DNA from: an uncultured Clostridiaceae bacterium
Lineage (GTDB): Bacteria; Bacillota; Clostridia; Lachnospirales; Lachnospiraceae
Assembly: GCA_947175375.1 (NCBI GenBank)
Contig: CAMWMT010000011.1
Span: forward strand, 1 to 17,281
Direction: 5' to 3'
DNA length: 17,281 bases
Below the pieces are notes generated by a model. It was not told the origin of the DNA. It was given only the letters and a program-made list of their open reading frames with translations, and searched no databases. Each line of letters opens with the position of its first letter. Positions within the stretch are counted from its first letter, which is position 1. The position numbers were made by a program, and so were the translations under genes. Shown here one piece after another: positions 14,751 through 17,281 of the stretch.

Positions 14751-16244
14751 TCAGCTGTTCAGCCGGGGATATAAATCTTTGATATGATGGTACAGGTCCC
14801 GATACACACTCTGATACTCCTGATACCGCGCCACATACTCCCTGACCGGCTCTGTCACCTCCGGATCCATCTTCACGATCTCCCGGCATGCAGCAGGAAC
14901 ATCCTCATATACACCGGTTCCAACCGCTGCCAGTATCGCGGCTCCAAGACATGCTTCTTCTTCTGTCTGAGTGGTATATACCGGCATATCCAGCATATCT
15001 GCCTGAATCTGTCTCCAGGTCCTTCCTTTTGCTCCTCCGCCGGAGGAGATCAGCCGGTTCTGTTTGATCCCTGTTTCCTGAAAAACGCTTCTGCATTCGC
15101 ACAGATTATACATGACTCCTTCCATGGCTGCACGGACCAGATAAGGCTGTTCATGTTTCAGGCCAAGCCCGAAATAGACTCCGCGCGCGCAGGGATCATT
15201 ATACGGCGTGCGCTCCCCGGCCAGAAAAGGCAGAAAGACCAGTCCTTCACAGCCTGCCGGTACCCGGTAAGCTTCCTCATCCAGTTCAGAAAACGGCCTT
15301 CTGTCCCGCAAGACCTTGTTTTTCAGCCAGCTTAAAGTGTTACCGCCGTTCAGGGCGCCTCCCTGAAAGATCCAGGTATCCGCCAGCGAATGGCACCAGA
15401 GCTGGCAGCACATCCCTGCATCCACTACCGGTCTTTTGGTGACCGCTGCCAGCTGGGATGCCGTTCCTATATTGCATGACAGGATTCCTTCCTCTACGAT
15501 GCCGTTGCCGATCATCTGAGCCGCACAGTCTCCCGCGCCTGCAACGACCCTGGTTCCCTTCGAAAGACCTGTCTCCGCGGCTGCCTGAGTCGTAACTGTC
15601 TGAACGATCGCAGAAGACTCCACAACCTCCGGCCATATATCCTCACGAAGCTCCAGTCTTTGAAGCAGTTCGCTGCACCAGCGCCGGTTTCTGACAGAAA
15701 AGGCCAGTGTGGCACTGGCGTCATTGTAATCCGTACAGATGACTCCTGTTAGCTTATAACGAATATAATCCTTCGGAGACATGACAAAGGCGATTTTCTC
15801 ATAGGCCTCCGGCTCATGTCGTCTGATCCACAGCAGAGAGCAGATCAGCATCCCGGCACCTGGTCGATTCAGCAGCTCTTCTTTCAGAAGGCTGCCCGCT
15901 TTCTGACAGATTTCCTCTCTCTCCATCCCTGAGCGCTGGTCCAGATGGATGATTGCCCGTCCTATGATATGCTTCTCCCGGTCCAGTGCCACCAACCCAT
16001 GCATCTGCCCGGAAAACCCAATCCCGGAGATATCCTCCGCAGCCACCCGGGAGCTGCTGAGAGCCACTGCCACTGCCTGCTTTGTACACTCCCACCAGAC
16101 TTCCGGCTCCTGTTCTGCATATCCCATCTTTAGAGTCATGACTTCATAACCGAACTGACCCATTCCCATGGTCTTTCCGCCTTCATCCACGATCAGGGCC
16201 TTCACACTGGAAGTCCCAAGGTCAATTCCCATTAAATACCCCAT
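14751..16244 (-). CDS. xylB: Xylulokinase (FGGY family)
   Basis: A 497-residue sugar kinase of the FGGY family that phosphorylates D-xylulose to xylulose 5-phosphate, feeding the pentose phosphate pathway. The N-terminal phosphate-binding motif is GIDLGTSSVKALIVD (6-20), followed by GFSGQMHGLV (about 76-85), DQRS (102-105) in the place of the usual NDQRT, MSPKDYIRYKLTG near 155-167, and the catalytic Asp239 in VVAGAGDCAAQMIGNG. The second ATPase domain has CNIGTASQL, and GGGAKGRTWRQIQADML followed by EEACLGAAILAAVG near the C-terminus. Length is normal. The ATG at 16244 has AAGGAG (16252-16257) seven bases upstream. There is no xylose isomerase or transporter in the window. Xylulokinase is the best match; another pentulose or polyol substrate is possible. 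Confidence 0.9.
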   Translation of the reverse strand: MGYLMGIDLGTSSVKALIVDEGGKTMGMGQFGYEVMTLKMGYAEQEPEVWWECTKQAVAVALSSSRVAAEDISGIGFSGQMHGLVALDREKHIIGRAIIHLDQRSGMEREEICQKAGSLLKEELLNRPGAGMLICSLLWIRRHEPEAYEKIAFVMSPKDYIRYKLTGVICTDYNDASATLAFSVRNRRWCSELLQRLELREDIWPEVVESSAIVQTVTTQAAAETGLSKGTRVVAGAGDCAAQMIGNGIVEEGILSCNIGTASQLAAVTKRPVVDAGMCCQLWCHSLADTWIFQGGALNGGNTLSWLKNKVLRDRRPFSELDEEAYRVPAGCEGLVFLPFLAGERTPYNDPCARGVYFGLGLKHEQPYLVRAAMEGVMYNLCECRSVFQETGIKQNRLISSGGGAKGRTWRQIQADMLDMPVYTTQTEEEACLGAAILAAVGTGVYEDVPAACREIVKMDPEVTEPVREYVARYQEYQSVYRDLYHHIKDLYPRLNS

Positions 16245-16321
16245 ATATCTTCTCCTTATCTGCTATGGTGTCCATCCTGCTTTTTCTTCCGTACATCCCG
16301 TACAGCGACGTCTTTCCTTAT

Positions 16322-16373
16322 GGAACAGCTTTGTTCCTTTTCATAATAACACACTTTACTCTTTCCTGGAAAG
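16322..16373 (-). promoter_or_regulatory. Xylulokinase promoter region with two palindromes
   Basis: On the minus strand an extended -10-like TGTTATTAT (TATTAT at 16348-16343) precedes the gene. It is flanked by the palindrome CTTTCC-T-GGAAAG (16361-16373) on its upstream side and by GGAACA-GCTT-TGTTCC (16322-16337) on its downstream side. Symmetric sites around a promoter are where a sugar-responsive repressor would bind. No consensus -35 is obvious and no regulator gene is visible. Confidence 0.4.
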
Positions 16374-16492
16374 TGAATATACATAACTCTGTATTCCTGT
16401 GCCATACTTTTCAGCATTTCCTTCAGAAAACAGGGATATAGAGAAATAAAAAGACCTGCGACTAACGCAAAACGTAAAATCGACGAACGTTA

Positions 16493-16586
16493 TATATAAA
16501 CGGCACTAAATTCTTGCCATCATAGAACACTGCTCTATGTGCCGTTTATCATACTTTTCTGGCAATTTTTAAACACCAGATATATA
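16493..16586. repeat. Dispersed palindromic repeat, copy 2
   Basis: A 94-bp unit matching the one at 8160-8252 at roughly three bases in four. The inverted arms ATAAACGGCAC (16496-16506) and GTGCCGTTTAT (16539-16549) are identical to copy 1; the loop differs most, and here contains an inner pairing CATAGA with TCTATG. The tail again runs CTTTT, GGCAATTTT, AAACACC and ends in TATATA. Both copies are in the same orientation and both lie in promoter-side intergenic DNA. Confidence 0.75.
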
Positions 16587-16630
16587 GATTATCTGATTCT
16601 ATCGTGAAATGGGTAGATCATGGTAAAATC

Positions 16631-16665
16631 GCAAAAAGAAAGGCTCTCACTTTTGTGAAAGCCTT
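16631..16665 (-). terminator. Rho-independent terminator of the dihydrouridine synthase gene
   Basis: On the minus strand AAGGCT-TTCAC-AAAA-GTGAG-AGCCTT folds into a stem (16665-16640) followed by TCTTTTTGC, a clear U-tract. It lies about 190 bases after the minus-strand dihydrouridine synthase stop, with two other hairpins in between, and no other minus-strand gene ends nearby. Confidence 0.75.
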
Positions 16666-16681
16666 GAATTTCCGAGGGAGT

Positions 16682-16701
16682 GGGGACTTTTTCAAGTCCC
16701 C
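16682..16701. other. Perfect 8-bp hairpin with tetraloop
   Basis: GGGGACTT (16682-16689), loop TTTC, AAGTCCCC (16694-16701). It stands between the terminator at 16631-16665 and another hairpin at 16731-16760. It has no T-tract of its own; it may stabilise the 3' end of the transcript or be part of a larger structured RNA. Confidence 0.55.
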
Positions 16702-16730
16702 GAAAGTGTTATGAATGAAATACTGATGTG

Positions 16731-16760
16731 TTCCTGTTACGAGTATTATCATAACAGGAA
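16731..16760. other. Perfect 9-bp inverted repeat
   Basis: TTCCTGTTA (16731-16739) and TAACAGGAA (16752-16760) around a 12-base loop. It may be a hairpin in the 3' untranslated part of the dihydrouridine synthase transcript or a protein-binding site. A direct repeat CGAAAGTGT occurs on either side of it (16701-16709 and 16768-16776). Confidence 0.5.
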
Positions 16761-16854
16761 ATTGTGACGAAAGTGTGGAATCCAGATTAAGGATTTCTAA
16801 AAATACGAAAGAAAAAGAGAACAAAAACAAAACAAACTTTTTAGAACCGTGAAG

Positions 16855-17281
16855 TCACGCCGGCGGGCACAGGTCCCGTTCCCGAAACAGTTCCTCCACG
16901 ATTCGCAGATACTCCGTAAGATCCTGAACCTTCCGGATCCGCTTCTCATATTTCTTTACATCCGAAAACAGATGGATCTGGTAGAACCACAGCTCCTTCA
17001 TCTTGAACAGTACGCTGGTCCTTGACAGTCCCCGGTCCAGATAGCCCTTCACCAGCCTTTTATGGAACTCCATGAACTGTTCCTTCGTACCTCCATGGAG
17101 CAGCCCCGGATTCAGGATCACTCCCCGACCGATCATGAGCCGCTCCTCATCCGGATATTTCTCACGGAACTGCCGGATGAGCCTGCCGGTGAACAGGTCC
17201 CCATTGTAGCACAAAGGATTCCGGCTTCTCTTCTGCGCTTCTTTATAACATTCCATCCGCGGTTCATGTTTATAATGATCC
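16855..17281 (-). CDS. tRNA-dihydrouridine synthase, C-terminal part
   Basis: The frame is open to the window edge, so this is the last 142 or so codons of a longer gene whose start lies outside. Dus enzymes reduce uridines in the tRNA D-loop using FMN and NADPH. The visible part begins DHYKHEPR, then NPLCYNGDLFTGRLI and the FMN phosphate-binding MIGRGVILNPGLL, which correspond to the end of the TIM barrel. The C-terminal helical domain follows (KELWFYQIHLF, then DVKKYEKRIRKVQDLTEYL). A full-length Dus protein is usually a little over 300 residues. An internal ATG at 17256 is not the start. The stop is the TGA at 16857-16855. The Dus subclass cannot be fixed from this part. Confidence 0.88.
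   Translation of the reverse strand, partial: DHYKHEPRMECYKEAQKRSRNPLCYNGDLFTGRLIRQFREKYPDEERLMIGRGVILNPGLLHGGTKEQFMEFHKRLVKGYLDRGLSRTSVLFKMKELWFYQIHLFSDVKKYEKRIRKVQDLTEYLRIVEELFRERDLCPPA

Larger units (their letters stand above)
16245..16854. other. Intergenic region upstream of xylulokinase
   Basis: A 610-base stretch without a gene. From the xylulokinase side it holds a likely promoter and two palindromes (16322-16373), then plain AT-rich sequence, the second copy of the dispersed repeat (16493-16586), the terminator of the dihydrouridine synthase gene (16631-16665), and two further perfect hairpins (16682-16701 and 16731-16760). The 70-codon minus-strand frame at 16618-16830 runs through these hairpins and has no family resemblance, so I do not call it. 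Confidence 0.6.

Noticed and set aside
16618..16830. Minus-strand frame of 70 codons, considered as an insertion-sequence transposase tail
   Set aside because: It spans three hairpins and I cannot match it to a known transposase; no insertion-sequence ends are visible.
1..17281. CRISPR array, tRNA, rRNA, phage or conjugation genes
   Set aside because: No regularly spaced direct repeats, no tRNA-like cloverleaf or rRNA sequence noticed, and no integrase, terminase or relaxase protein among the genes.

Overview
The window looks like chromosomal accessory sequence from a low-GC to mid-GC Firmicute, most likely a gut Lachnospiraceae. The signs are AAGGAG-type ribosome sites, two ECF sigma/membrane anti-sigma cassettes (one with a DUF4179-like partner), a YARHG lipoprotein, and protein sequences typical of that group. 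This assignment is by recognition only.

Layout. Positions 13-2700 (+): an ankyrin-repeat protein followed by a HEAT-like repeat protein. Positions 2741-5004 (-): ECF sigma factor, membrane anti-sigma candidate and a YARHG lipoprotein; the last two genes are separated by a 74-bp element with 11-bp perfect inverted ends. Positions 5245-8102 (-): a HAD-IIB phosphatase, an AAA-ATPase-like/PD-(D/E)XK protein and the frameshifted remnant of a second ATPase, closed by a strong hairpin terminator. Positions 8103-8495: a gene-free region with a dispersed palindromic repeat, an orphan terminator, and a near-consensus promoter overlapped by an 8-bp inverted repeat. Positions 8496-11560 (+): a three-gene operon of an ATP-grasp ligase interrupted by one in-frame TAA, a C39-like cysteine peptidase and an M20D amidohydrolase. 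Positions 11561-11869: a 152-nt near-perfect hairpin between convergent genes. Positions 11870-13473 (-): a second sigma/anti-sigma pair. Positions 13883-16244 (-): a xylulokinase and a SpoU-family RNA methyltransferase. Positions 16245-16854: a second copy of the dispersed repeat and several hairpins. From 16855 to the window end (-): the C-terminal part of a tRNA-dihydrouridine synthase.

The best candidate for an undescribed system is the ATP-grasp / C39-like / M20D operon. It has a bond-forming enzyme, a cysteine peptidase fold without a signal peptide, and an amide hydrolase under one apparently regulated promoter, which together suggest making, trimming and recycling a small amide or dipeptide-like compound. 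In this strain the ligase reading frame is broken, so the pathway may be recently lost. The second most interesting layer is non-coding: three different palindromic element types sit in the intergenic regions, one of them in two copies about 8.3 kb apart.
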